64,000 nt of DNA, from assembly GCF_047496725.1 (NCBI RefSeq), contig NC_132970.1:7399501-7463500 (forward strand), read 5' to 3'. This stretch comes from Anoplolepis gracilipes. Taxonomy: Eukaryota > Arthropoda > Insecta > Hymenoptera > Formicidae. Of this stretch, positions 38,160 to 51,705 are shown piece after piece (the first letter of the stretch is position 1; each line of letters opens with the position of its first letter). The notes beneath the pieces are model-generated. The model was not told where the DNA came from, ran no database searches, and saw only the letters and a program-made list of their open reading frames with translations. The position numbers were made by a program, and so were the translations under genes.

Positions 38160-39847
38160 GTGCAAACGATATGTTTATGATATATATGTATAGTTAATGA
38201 TTATAATATAACATACCTGAATTATATATATATATAATACTATATAAAATTAACACAAACTTCAAAACATGTTCAAATATGTTTTATAATACATCTAAAT
38301 AATTTTTAAATAACGTTAAAAATCGTAGCTTGAAAATAGACATGCACTACTATTATGATATTACGCAATTTGCGTATGTTATTCCTACAGAGAGCAATTC
38401 CTATAGTTTGCAGAAAATATTTCTAAGAAGAAATTTAACATTATAATATCTACTCTAAAATATATATAAATGTGCATATATTTTATTTAAATGTCAAAAA
38501 CAGTGCGATGGAGAGAAAACGTTAAATTAAATTTACCTTAAAGTTTATATATTTATATATTTTACAATAAAATTATATATATATATATATAATATGAACA
38601 TTATTTTCTTAATGTTCTTAAAAAACTTACGAATTTATCTAATTTAGGATATCTTGTAGCTTTCGTACCAGAAAATTACTGCTTTAAATGGAAAAATTTT
38701 TTTCCGAATTATATTTACACATATAAATTTTGCATTTGTCATACTTGACAGTAAATGATGTGGAAGATGATTTTAATATATCAAGATATAAGACGATACA
38801 TAAAAAGATAGTACAGAATTTCTTTATATAATTAAATGTTGATACATATGATGTGTTAAAGTATGCAAAACTGTAATAAATATAAGAATATTGAAAGATG
38901 TAAATAATTTTAAAAAATTCTACATACCACATTGCTCTCGGAATATGTAGACATAGCACATATATTGCCCACAAGAACAAAGAGGATGTTAAGATTTGGG
39001 ACAAAGAGGGACAGGCAAATCAGCTCATAATTACTTGTTTTTTTATATATGCGTTGTAACAGTAAAGTATTTGTGCATATTTTAATACGTGTGAATATAT
39101 TCAAAGTGCCTGCAGTCCCCCTCACTGCTAATCTCAATATTTTCGTAAAAAGCTCCATGTCTAATTGTAAGGTTGATAATTAATACTAATCAATTTTTCA
39201 ATGAATTTGTAAGGAAGTCACAATTTAAAATCAAGAAAGATAAACGAAATCCTTAAGTTGTAAAATATTATGTAAATTAAAATATTTTATATAACATATT
39301 TGATATTATATTTCGAAATATTAGGACGTTTAATAGTTATGAACTAAAATTCGAACTGTTTTTTTTTAAAGCTAAACAAGAGAATTTTATGTTTTAAACA
39401 TCTGTCTTATATTTATTAAATATGCATGAAAATAAAATTTAACAAATCTTGTTTTTATTAAAATCATATTTCCAAAAGAATTGATATCAAGTTGTCATAT
39501 ATTTATTGATAATAGTACTGTCGACATGACAACGAAATGCATTATTTATTAATTATACAAATACCCTTTGCGCACATTATATTGCGTAATTAGATAATGA
39601 AATTTTTTACTCTAAAGTTTATTATATGCTTAATTAAGCTAAATTTATTTTCTTAATTTAAGATTATATAAACTTATGACATATTGTACATTATGATTTA
39701 CGTGTGCTTTTGATATCATATATACGATACGCATAATCAATATGATTTATTTTAATTTTGCTCCACTAATGAATAATTTAGAGCACAATATCAGATAATT
39801 TGTCTAATTGTTGTTATTTTGCTGTCGAACTTTTTGGCGAGGAGCAT

Positions 39848-39849
<2 letters not shown>

Positions 39850-39932
<83 letters not shown>
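39850..39932. repeat. (GT)n microsatellite
   Basis: An uninterrupted GT run of about 82 bp lies roughly 200 bp beyond the stop codon of the receptor gene, probably in its 3' UTR. Confidence 0.95.
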
Positions 39933-39936
<4 letters not shown>

Positions 39937-40138
39937 GTGTGACGACAATTTCTAAAACAATTTTTAAACATGTGTTGCGCCTTTTGGCCTTTTGCGTTTG
40001 AAAAATACATTGACGTAGTACCAGTCTCTCATATATACGAAGAATAAATCAGACGATGACAGGATTCTTCGAAATTGGTTTTAAATTAACAGTTAATACG
40101 GATTCTCTCTCTCTCTTTGCAGACATTTCTACCTTCCG

Positions 40139-43100
40139 CTATAAAGAGAGATCACTTTGAGAGAGCGGTCCGTTACCTATCCTTGCATTGCTATTAAATC
40201 GTTTTGTTGTAATCGTGCTGTTTTTCGATTCCTTATTATTCACAGACGCGATTACATCCGGCGATTCTTTATTAATCGCCACAATGGTTACAAATTCCTT
40301 TTCGTTGTTAGTTGTTTGAGTTGATCGCGAAGTGCACGTTGTTAATGACTCTCCGTTCTTCTGATCCTTCAATTGCAATTCATAGCCTGCGAACAAAAAT
40401 GGGGGGGGGAATCGAATATGTGTTAAAATGATAATCGTATTTAAAAAAAAAAAAAGATTGAAAGTATATATACTTACACTCGCTTTGAGTAGAACAGTCT
40501 ATATTAACGATATGTTTTTTGATTGCTTTATTCTGATCGCAAGTTGCGGCTGTCAGAACTGTCGTCGCCGTCACTGGACTCATCATATTCGATGTATTTG
40601 TGGCGGTTATCGCTGAACTTTTTGTCAGATTGGGCCTTACGACTTGGCGCACATTTCTCTCAGGTCGAATTAAAATAATGTATAGCTGTGCATATACAAT
40701 ATATGAATCGTTACAGTAAATTAAATTAAAGGCAGAAATCAATTTGCCTTCGTGTGATTCGATAATTAAAGTTCTATTTTATTTTTACAAAAACAAAAAG
40801 ACGATTCTAAGTTAAATTCCACTTTTCAGAAATTATTTCTTTGTTGAATATATATTTTAGGAGAAAGATTAATAAGAGTACAAATCTTTAATATTCTGCA
40901 TACGTCGCAGTTGCATTAATTTAAATTCAAATGAGAATTTTTATCATTTATAAATAACAGGCATAGTACAACTTTTAGAATTACAACAAACTTGAGTGTT
41001 GGAATGTTGATTTTGAAATTTTTGAGCATTTTCAAATGTTTTAAAATGATCAAGCTTTACCTTTGGACTGAAGAGACAAACCACCGTTACAGACGCAGAA
41101 AGACTGATTGTGACCGACATCGAAGTAATTCTCAGTGCGACGTTGCTTCCGGTACCATAGTACAAAGGTATGAAAGCGCACCATATAACGCACGTCGTGT
41201 ACATTGTTAAACCTACGTTAGAGACGTTTCTTAATGACACTTCTCTTATCCTTCATTATTTAATGAAATAGTCGTTATCGTATAAATAAAGGATGCAATA
41301 TTTTTCAATCAAATATCTTTTACGTACTACAGTTACATTATAATTGCGTGACCAAATCCATTAATGTTTTACAATTCGATCAATATTTTCTTTATTATTT
41401 TTCGTAGCTATAATATATGTTATATCGACTATGATTATTACTGCATTTACATATTGTAGTGTAAAATTTAAAATAAATTGTTCTTTCGTCATTATTTCGA
41501 ATCTTTACTAAAGAGTTTAATTTAGTTCTAAAAAATATAACACACACAATATAATATGAATAATTATATAATACCTAATGTGATGTAAAGTGAAAAAGTA
41601 AACTTACCAATGTGCTTACTCTCGTTGAAAGCTTCTGGAATTTTTCTCGTAAGGACGGCATAAACGGTGCACACGATTATTAATATTGTAGGATACGCGA
41701 ACGCGATCATATAACTGGCATCGATATAGTTGTTACAGACGAGCAAATTATCTTCCATCGTGGGGTAGTGATGCATAGCTCTGGCGGGATCGATGATTAT
41801 CCAAATTCCGTTAATTAAGATTTGCACAAATACCAATCCAGAACAGATAATAAGTTGTGATCGCGGTGATATGAAAGATGTTTTTTTCGTGCTTTTGGCA
41901 GAATTAAAAATTCTTGAGATTCGATTGGTCTTCGTTAATAATGCCGCGTATACTACCGTGAAGCAAAAGCCTGCGGCAAATCTATTAACAGAAATAAAAT
42001 TGTTTCTTCTTTTTTGCTTTTTTTCTTAATTAAATATTCTATTAACATTGAGAAATGATATTTCCTGCGTATATTTCATATTTCTGATTTTACAGATTGA
42101 TACAGAAAGATTCATTTATTTTATTTTTCATCGCGTAACGTTCGTCTAAATTTTTATATTTAGTTTTAGATACTGAAAGAAAATATTTTACTTTTACTAT
42201 ATCAATTATAGAAAATAAAAAGAAAAGGAGGAGTGATGATCTATATAAATCGGCCTAATAAAGACTTAATTTGGCCTGTTATTTTTATTATAAATTGATA
42301 GTATTACTATAGTAACTTCAATAAACGTACAAGTTATATTTTAATATTTACTTTATTTAACAACCAGCGACATGGTAATAGTGATTTCTTATTGTTAGAT
42401 AGTATTATAAACATAATAAAGAAAAATTAAAAAATAATTCAAAGGTTGTATTGAAACAAAAATAATAATTTAATAATATTACAATAGTTTTCATAAAGTT
42501 TCTCGCAACAAAACATAAAACAGACCATAATCTTGTGCTGTGAGTGTAAAATAGATTTTGTTTAATTTTTGTTTACTATAATATTTACGCATTGCAATAC
42601 TACTGCCAATTTTTTACATATGTTGTGTTTTATGTAGTCTATATAGTCTATATAGTTTATATATACTGTATATAAAAATCTTTGTAACACACGAATGCGC
42701 TCTATAAAAAATTACGTCCAAATGCTAAAAATACGATTTCTCGTGATTTTAATGATTTTTCTGATTTTTATAGTGTGTGTAGTATATGACTACATAGCAA
42801 ACAACATACGTAAAATTGGTAGTAATACTGTAATATGTCCTGAACTTAAGGTCTGACTGTTAAAAATCACAAAAAAACATATTTTTTTTAGCACTTGGTC
42901 GCAATTTTTTCATAGATCGCATTTGTATATTACAAAGATTTTTACACATGACTACATAAGTAAAATTAGGAGTAATACTGCAATATGCGAGTAGTAAAAA
43001 AAATTAAACAAAATCTATCTCATACTCACAGCACAAAATACGGTCTGTTTTATGTTTTGTTGCGAGAAACTTTGTGAAACCTATTGTTAATATTATTAAA

Positions 43101-46100
43101 CTATTATATTTATTCTAATAAAATCTTTGAGTCACTTTTTAATTCTTCTTTATTATATTTATTGTGTTTATAGTATTCTAAGAGAGCATTATCATGTCAC
43201 TGGTTGCTAAATAAAATAAATATTGAAATATAACTTATACATTTATTAATGTTACTATTAATACTATCAATTTATAACAAAAACAAACAAATATAACCGA
43301 TTTAGGTTCTTATCGCCCTTCTTTGGAAGATTATTATATCTAAATTTGTAAATCATGTAAAATTAATAAACTGGCATTTTTAGTGTTAATTAATGTACTC
43401 GAAGAATGTAATTTATAAAGTAACTTTGACAATTTGTAAGAACAGAAGAAAAATTAATGCTATCACGTTGAAACATTTGTAGACTATGCTCGAAAAGATT
43501 CAGAGTTTTATTTACCTTTGAATACCGCAGACAATGTCCGTGGGTCTAAGTATCAAAGTGAATGTAACAAGATAACAGAGTAAAATTCCTGACAGAAGAA
43601 CATAAGATAGTTCTCGTCCAGATGCACGTACAACAGGCGTGTCATTATGTCTGAGAAAAACACCGCCGACAAATAATGTGACCTATTTAAAAGATATATA
43701 AATCATATGATTATGTATTACATATGAAAAACATATGACGCAATTACTATGTAATTAGAGATATAAATTGTATCTATTTTTTTTATTTTTAGTTTCATTC
43801 AAGTTGTCTCTGTTTTAGATTTATGAAAAATAGTTAAATTTATATTATGAAGTTAGTTAAATTTATGAAAGATGCAAGAGAGATACTTACCAAAATTCCC
43901 GTGGCAGAAAAAGACATTGCGCTTATCGCCCAAGCGCTTTCTGGGCGTAAAAACTCTTCCGGAACATCCCGACACGTTGAGTGAGTTTCGTCAGGTAGTG
44001 TACCTCGACGACATTGTATACATTGCGTCTCATCTTTAGGATGTCGTATCTATGTTATAAAAAAGGGAATCATACATATCTTTTATATAATTATTAAAGT
44101 TAACAGAATAATAGAATGAATTTGAACTAATATGAAGATAATATGGGTGACTATATGATTTAAGGATTTTAAGTCTTGAAAAAATATTGTATTTATTGAA
44201 TAAATAGCCATTCTGCATATTTGTTTGACTTTGCTCTATTATCCTGTTATTTTTATAATTCTTTAATTAACAAGCTAAAATTGATTTTAGTTTTATACAT
44301 AAACTATGTATATATTTTTTATATATTTCTGCATTTGACACACATTCAATGATAACTATATCAAATAAAACCAATATGCCAGTATTTTCAAAACAAGTTA
44401 TTACACAATTGTAAGATAAATGAATGAATATATAAAAAAATAGATATTGTTTTTTTTTTATCACCGAAATTGTGGAAAATTAATACAATCGAGTATTATC
44501 TGTGCACGTTGTTGTTTTTTATTTATTTATTTTTTTTTTTTTTAATAAAAGAAGTGGCAAAAATTTCGTTAAATACATCGGGTCAAGCAGGTTAAGTATT
44601 CTCAATGATACGTCATTGACATACTTGATATTGAGTGCAATTAAAACAATGCCAGCAGCATCTTTCCCCCTCGACATATTTCTTTGCCTGGCCGAGCTCA
44701 CAAGGCAAAGAGCAGACGCTTTCGGGTGGTTGAGGATGCCCAAGTTTAAATTGGATTTCTAAAATAGATACATGCACGATGACGAAGCAGAACATCATAA
44801 CACGTTTATGTATGTAGACCCGGTACATTTGCATGCATTGTGAAATATGAAAATGGAAGAGCTTACCGGACATATTCAGTCGCAACACGCCTTCCAAGTA
44901 TTTACCGACGCGTATCCACTTGTACTTGCCCCGTTCGATTTGCTTGAAATGTATGATGTTGTATCGCGCGGGTCCATCGCCATTCTTGTCGAATCTAAAC
45001 TTGTCTCCGCTTAGACCTTAAACGTAGTCGTTTGATCGCCTATGAGTACCATGAAAACTTGATCGAAACTTATAAGCAACTAATCACGGTAAAGATAGTT
45101 TTATCATATATATAATAGAGAGATATAGACTTTTCTAATATATATATATATATATTTTATTTTATTTTACTTGATGAATGTTAAATTTAAGTTTATTTAA
45201 TGTGTGAGAGCATCATAAGATTAGGCATCTTATTGATTTATAATATATATTTTCAATGCATCGATTTCGACTAGACTTACATCTCGTAACCTCTTTCAAG
45301 AAATCGCTTTGTCAGCTTACCCTCGAAATCCACCTTACGCAGGTACTGCAGAAGCGTTGTCCCTTTTGTCGGTTTCATGGCATCGCACAATCCCGGTTTT
45401 CCATGGCAAAGATCAAGGTGCATGTCTCTAGGAAAAGGAAAATAATACTTTTTTTCACAATTTTTTCGAAAAAATTTTCAGAAATATCTGTAGATTATTA
45501 AATTTTAATTATACCGAAAAGCATAAGCGAATGCCATTACTGCATCCGAAACAAATTGTAATTGGTCTTCAAAAGCTGTGTTTTGTTTGGTGAGACGTTC
45601 CTCTGTTGTGCAAACTTTTGTATATTTCTTATTGTATGGTGTGCGGGATGCGTTCGGATATCGGCATTTGAAATGATCTTCCCAAAATTCTAAAATGAAT
45701 ACAAAGATTTGCTTTCGTTACATATGACAAGTACGTGATAATTCGATATATTATGATTGATTCGACTTGGAACGACTTAGCGAAACATATGCTTGCGCGT
45801 CTTTAAATATCATGTATTGAGAATAATAATATAATATTTTTTTGTTTTATTGAGAAAAGAAATACAACGCATATATTGTTAGTAAAATTACTGCTTTGAT
45901 TCGATTTTACTGACAGCCGACGATCGTGTTAAATGTCGGTCTGTTTAATAAAACCGTGTTAAAAGTTTGTCGATATATATGTGCAAGAGTGAAGTCTGAC
46001 TTCTTACTTATAACAACCGCAAACTTGCATTAATTACAACATTAATATACAACATACAACATACGCGTATGCATATTGCAAAGTTTAGAATTTGCCAAGT

Positions 46101-47737
46101 TTCGCTTCCGTTTCGCATCCTTTGGCCGTTCGCTTACCGACGAACCACGGATTCCTTCGATTGTTCTCGACGGTCAAGTTGAGGAAGTACTCTTCAAAAC
46201 CCTTAACGGGGTTCGCTTGAGGTTGCACCGATAGAGTGCCCTCGACTTCCGGCTCGTTACCGTTACTCACTAATCCTCTTGCGCTCCAACCGTCACTCCC
46301 AATCCAGGAAAAAGCGCCAGTCGCATTGCATCGTCTGACAGCCCTCATGACCCCGGCAACTTCTTGGTCGGAGCCGAAAATAATGCAACCTACGGTAGTA
46401 TAAAAGTTAGGAAAGTAAAAATTTTGTCCGTAAATGCGGTGCTCTTTTATCGTCTTATCTCTGTTACCATAGCAATTTTCACCATTCAGTTTTATTTTAT
46501 CGCGGCAAAAAGTCATTTTCTTGAAAGCAAAAAGACTCAAGCTTTTATTGAAAAAAATGCCAATGAAACGTCTCACTCCGCGTTGTGAACGGCGATTCCT
46601 ATGGGAATCAAGATTATACAGGATCCGATAGCAGAAATCGATGAGGGTGTAAAAGAGAACATAAGGTCGAGCCTGACGGAGCCAGGAACGATTAGTTATA
46701 AAAAGATCTACAAGGAAATTTTGCGTAAAATAGATATTTATTGCGAGATATTTTTTTCTCATCGGAAAGTATAATATACACATAACAATCAAATATAATA
46801 TTGTTTGCTAAAATTGTATTTGCTATTCTTTTGGTTAAACGACATTTTCAATTTAAAATAACGGGAGATTCAGGTTAGGTAAATATCCCAGTGGCCGGAA
46901 ATTTAAGTGTAGATTGTCACAAAAAAATATAATCTGTATAATATTAGAAAGATTTTTAATATAAATATGTTTTACATGCATTTGAAAATTTAAAATATGA
47001 GTGTAAATAATTTTTCCCTTAAACAGCAAAAAATAATGAATTATTAATTATAATTTTTTTTCTTAAGCAGAAAAAAAATAAATTATTAAATATAAATTTT
47101 TCCCTTAGGCAGAAAAAAATAATGATTTATTAAATATAAATTTTTCCCTGCTCAAGGGAAAAATTATTTGAACTCATAGGTCTCAATTATTAATTAAGTA
47201 ATGTATAAATATATTTACATAAATAATATAGCCCGTCAATGTACCAATGGTCAGATAACTGAAATAGGGTATGGCTGCGTGTTCGAACACAAATAGAAAA
47301 TTAGTATGCTGACGGGAAATATTAATATAAATGGATATTTAATGCGAAAATACAACTCTAATTTAAATTGTTATTTATACTTAATGATATTTAATATAAG
47401 TCAAAAATTATAGAAACAATTTGTTGCATAATATGAAATCATAAAACAATAACATTAATTAATTATTTAAAGTACATTACTATAAATAAATAAAAAATAA
47501 ATAATATTTTATATATATATATATATATGTCTGTGTATATAGAGGTATATATAGATATTTACATATATATAGAGAAAGTTACAGAAACTTGATGATTTTC
47601 GAAATGAAATAAATAAATGAAATATAACTTAAATATTTATTTCTTGTCAGATAACAATAGAATATACAATAGAATTTAAGCGTATCGCTTGATCTTATTC
47701 ATTCTTTGAAATTAAAAAATGTATATATATATATATG

Positions 47738-47819
<82 letters not shown>

Positions 47820-50800
47820 TGTATGTATGTATGTATGTATGTATGTATATATGGGTATGTACATGTGTATATAATATATATACATACATATGTATTATAT
47901 GTATATTTATTTTATATTTTGCTATTATTAATTATTATTATAATATATTCATGCATGATTTTAAAAAACTTTTTCCACATATTCAATAAAGTTATTAAAA
48001 AAATTGATTCTGACTGTGATAATAATTGCTATTATGAATTAATAACTTATTTTAATATTTGTAAATGAAGATAAATCGTTAATGAATAAAAGTCTTTTAT
48101 GCAATTAAATATCTATAAAAATATATGCAATTTTTTTCACAAAATAGGTTTGCACATCTGACAATTACGACTGGTACTTTTAATGTATCAGTTTCTGGAT
48201 GCTCAAAAATATCATTTTAATTGTGATTTTTATGATGAATTTCGTCTAAGCAAGTTCTAACTAATCTTTGAAATTTGATATTTAATTATTTATTCACAAA
48301 TATAATTAAATATTCGAATTTTATACTATTAGCTACATGATTACACTTTGAATGAAATTATGTAACGATTGACCATCATTTTCAAACCATAGACGCATGC
48401 TTATTTAATTAATTCTTTTTAATATAAAAATGCTTAATTTACTTTTTTTCAATAACTCGTAAATATTGAATTTTGTAAAAATAATTATTATTTTTATTCA
48501 TAATTGTATAAATAAATAATAAATATATTTATGTGTGCAGCCATGGGATATTTACTTTATGCATTTAAGAAAAAATCTTCTGAATATTAACTTAACTGTT
48601 CAGCAATCATATTTTAAAAATAAAATTATATAAAATATAATAAGATATGTTATTTTAGTCTTATTTCTATCTATTTGTAGTACAACGAAAAAGAAAAATG
48701 TATAAAAGTCTCTCGTATAAAGTTCTTCATTAAAATATCATTATTTGTGTTTTGTTAATAAACATTACATGTTTACTAACAAAACACAAGAATACCATAA
48801 TACTCTTTTTCTATATGTATATCTCTTAATTTATTAATATCTCGTAGAAGTATATTTTTTGCAAAATTTATTAAATATGTCAATAAAACGAGTAATTTTT
48901 TTTAATACTAGCTTTTCTTTAGAAAAGTTTGAAAATGTGAATTATTTATCAAAAATGTTGCTAGAAAGTTATGCAAGTATGAATGATTTGAAAAGTCACC
49001 AAGGAATTTCAAGGTTCGGGACCATGTTGAATGGATTAAATGGATGAAATATTTATTCACCCAAAGGTAGTAAAGAAACATTTTTGCTCGTCAGACGGAA
49101 TTGCTGATCTCTATTTCTCTGAAATAAGATTATTTCAGAGTGTGTTTTCATTTCATCGTGTATAGAAAGTATTGTGCTGTTAATTGTAGTTCTTGTTGTT
49201 GTATACGAATGTATGTGAATGGAATATATGAAGAGAGTTATCTGGCAATATCATAATTTTTATATATGTGCCTTACAGCACATTTTCGCTTTGCACCATT
49301 TCTCATTTTGCGTTCGTGAAAATAGCAACATACATTAGCTCGTTTCTCTGCCGTCCTTATCCTATGTGTCTATATCATATTTGAATTTTCTCATGAATTT
49401 ACATCGAAAGATTTAAATATTTTCTTAGCGATGCGTGTAAATACATCACTGTTAGTTATGAACAATACAAGTTTAATGTAAATTATAAACGTAATTTCTG
49501 TTTGTATACCGATTACACAAACCGATGTAAAATATACATATATTACAAGCTTATGTAATCATGCAAAGTTTAATTTTATTTATCTTAACTCTCATAACAT
49601 AAAGCAACATTTAAATCAACTCATTATAAATTTGATATTTATTGTAATTTGATATATTGTAATTTCATATATATATTTTTACATATGTATTTTCCCTAAA
49701 AATCTCTATGAATATTAATGTTTTAATTATGGACGTTCCATTGATTTAAATGAATTTCAAATACCGGTACACATTTTTTTAAAGGTAAAATTATTAAAAA
49801 TAATATAGATATTAAAAGAGGTCGTTTAATCTTTTGCCTATATTGCGCGAAATACTTTGTTGTTTCTTTATTGATTTGCTAAAAATTATGTGTGAACATT
49901 CGGTTAAAGTTATACAAGTTAAACTTGATATCCATCCGAAAGTGCAAAGAAAGCCAGGGATTTAGCCTTCGTTCGCTTTGGCAAGATCTTAGAAAGAAAC
50001 GAGAGAATTAGGTGAGTAGGTTTGTAGGTTTTCAACAAGTTTCGGATAAGTGCCGTTTGCGAAGTAAGTAGCGTTTCCATTTCGTTAATGAACCCATTTC
50101 GCCACTCTGAAACGAATCGAATGAAATTCGCAATTTTTGTTACGTTTGCATCGATATAATATTACTTTGCAATCCTGCATTTAACATTTGTTTATATTTT
50201 GGAATAATTTATATTGATTAAAAGGATGAAATTATGTAAATGGACAAATTGCCATCGTGAGGGCTGTATCCCTCTCCCTCCCTCCATTCCTCTCTTCCTC
50301 TCTCTCTCTCTCTTGATAATAAATTTAATCCTTTTTAATGACATTTATCTCGAGGAACATATTATCGGAGAAACGTCGATTAAGATTTCATTGCGGTTTA
50401 TTTACAGACTGATACATGGATTTAAATTAGGAAAAAAGAAAAGAAGAGGGAGACAGAAATTTATTACGTTTGCATAATATTCTCTACATCACACACACAC
50501 ACACACATGCACGCGCGCGCGTGCGCGCACACACACATACACACACACACACACACGAGAGATTTTGCATTATAAATATATAAAATATAAATATGCATGC
50601 ATACAAATATTGTATATGCTTGTAAGGACATTAATCAAAAGAGAGAAAAAAATATAATTTTTACATATGTTAATTTTTTTCTATATGAGTATTCTTTTTA
50701 TTGTTTTATTAAATCCTCTCTTACCTCTTGCTCGTGGTTTTGTCAGCAACTTTAAAACAATATTATCGTAGGCAATCTCCTCTGCAACTCCAGAATCCTT

Positions 50801-51658
50801 TACCAATTTTTCTTTGATGGCGATACATATGTTATGTTTTCCAAGCAGTTCCTCGAGTTCTTCAAAAGCCTGCAAACGCAGAGAAATAGACAAAGATACA
50901 TTTTGTTGAAGACGTTTCCAATAATGCATTGTATCTAATGCTCGTTCATGGTCTTCATCGAACAGTGTAAGAAGTGCTTTGAGAACTTTTGGAAGAAAAA
51001 TGAGCATAGCACAGAATAAAAGAGCGAAGAAAATGTACCTTATGGAAAAATACAGGTTTTTAAATAAAACATCTAAAGACTCTGTGTCTTTTACGCGAAA
51101 AATCATGATAAAAAATATATACATTTTATAACAAAGATTCATCACATTGACACTAAAACTTAAGCACATAATGGTGCAATTATTGTTTTATGCTTAGAAA
51201 TAGCGCATTTAATAACAATTTCTGTTAATAAAAGTGTTAAATATATTAAACAATCTTTGTTGAATTTAAATTTATATTAGAGGAATAAAATTATAATACG
51301 ACAGTACTTTTATTAAGTTTTCGTCATTTTGTTATCATCGTCATCCTGTATCGTCGAAAGAAACATCTGTTTTTTGAGATACGTTTCTTTAGATATATGA
51401 TATTAGAAAATTATTTTATAATAATTAAGAAATAGATGAAGTTTTGAATTTATATTCTTGAGATTCTTTTATTGCATTAAATGAATCACATAATTGACTT
51501 CCGCAGTTAGATTCCAATAGTGATGTAGAAAAACTCTGTTACTTTGTCGACAAATGGATATTCGTAATAAAAATTCCCATTTGTTCCGTGCTTTTGGCTT
51601 TCGATTGCTTGTTGAAAAATGTTCCCTTCGTGCCACGAAATCATATATACATATATAC

Positions 51659-51705
<47 letters not shown>

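Larger units (their letters stand above)
34990..40138. other. microsatellite-rich intergenic region
   Basis: This is the 3' flank of CSN7 converging with the receptor gene at 40139. AT runs lie at about 36485-36533 and 38036-38155, and a GT run at 39850-39932. An isolated minus-strand frame at 38910-39158 (starting MELFTKILRLAVRGTAG) has a possible donor at its end but no phase-compatible continuation, so it is not annotated as a gene. The remainder is AT-rich with nothing recognisable. Confidence 0.6.
46390..50724. other. mGluR intron with AT/GTAT microsatellites
   Basis: This intron is 4.3 kb long. It contains a compound AT and (GTAT)n array at about 47718-47850, a short perfect palindrome at 48742-48794, and a CA/CG run at about 50490-50556. 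A less AT-rich segment at 49930-50130 shows no recognisable exon. Confidence 0.7.

Noticed and set aside
38910..39158. Minus-strand frame starting MELFTKILRLAVRGTAG with a possible donor at its end
   Set aside because: The N-terminus vaguely recalls small mitochondrial membrane proteins, but no in-phase next exon was found and the rest has no known motif.
39804..40010. Thr-His or Val-Cys repeat frames over the GT run
   Set aside because: Artefact of the GT dinucleotide repeat.
46390..46792. Upstream extension of the mGluR frame beyond 46389 (open to 46792)
   Set aside because: A proper acceptor (accgtag) at 46390-46391 and the split Gly codon join it to exon 50725; the extension is intronic and unrelated to receptors.
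47695..48068. Open frames rich in Tyr/Ile/Val over the GTAT array
   Set aside because: They are translations of AT and GTAT microsatellites, not genes.
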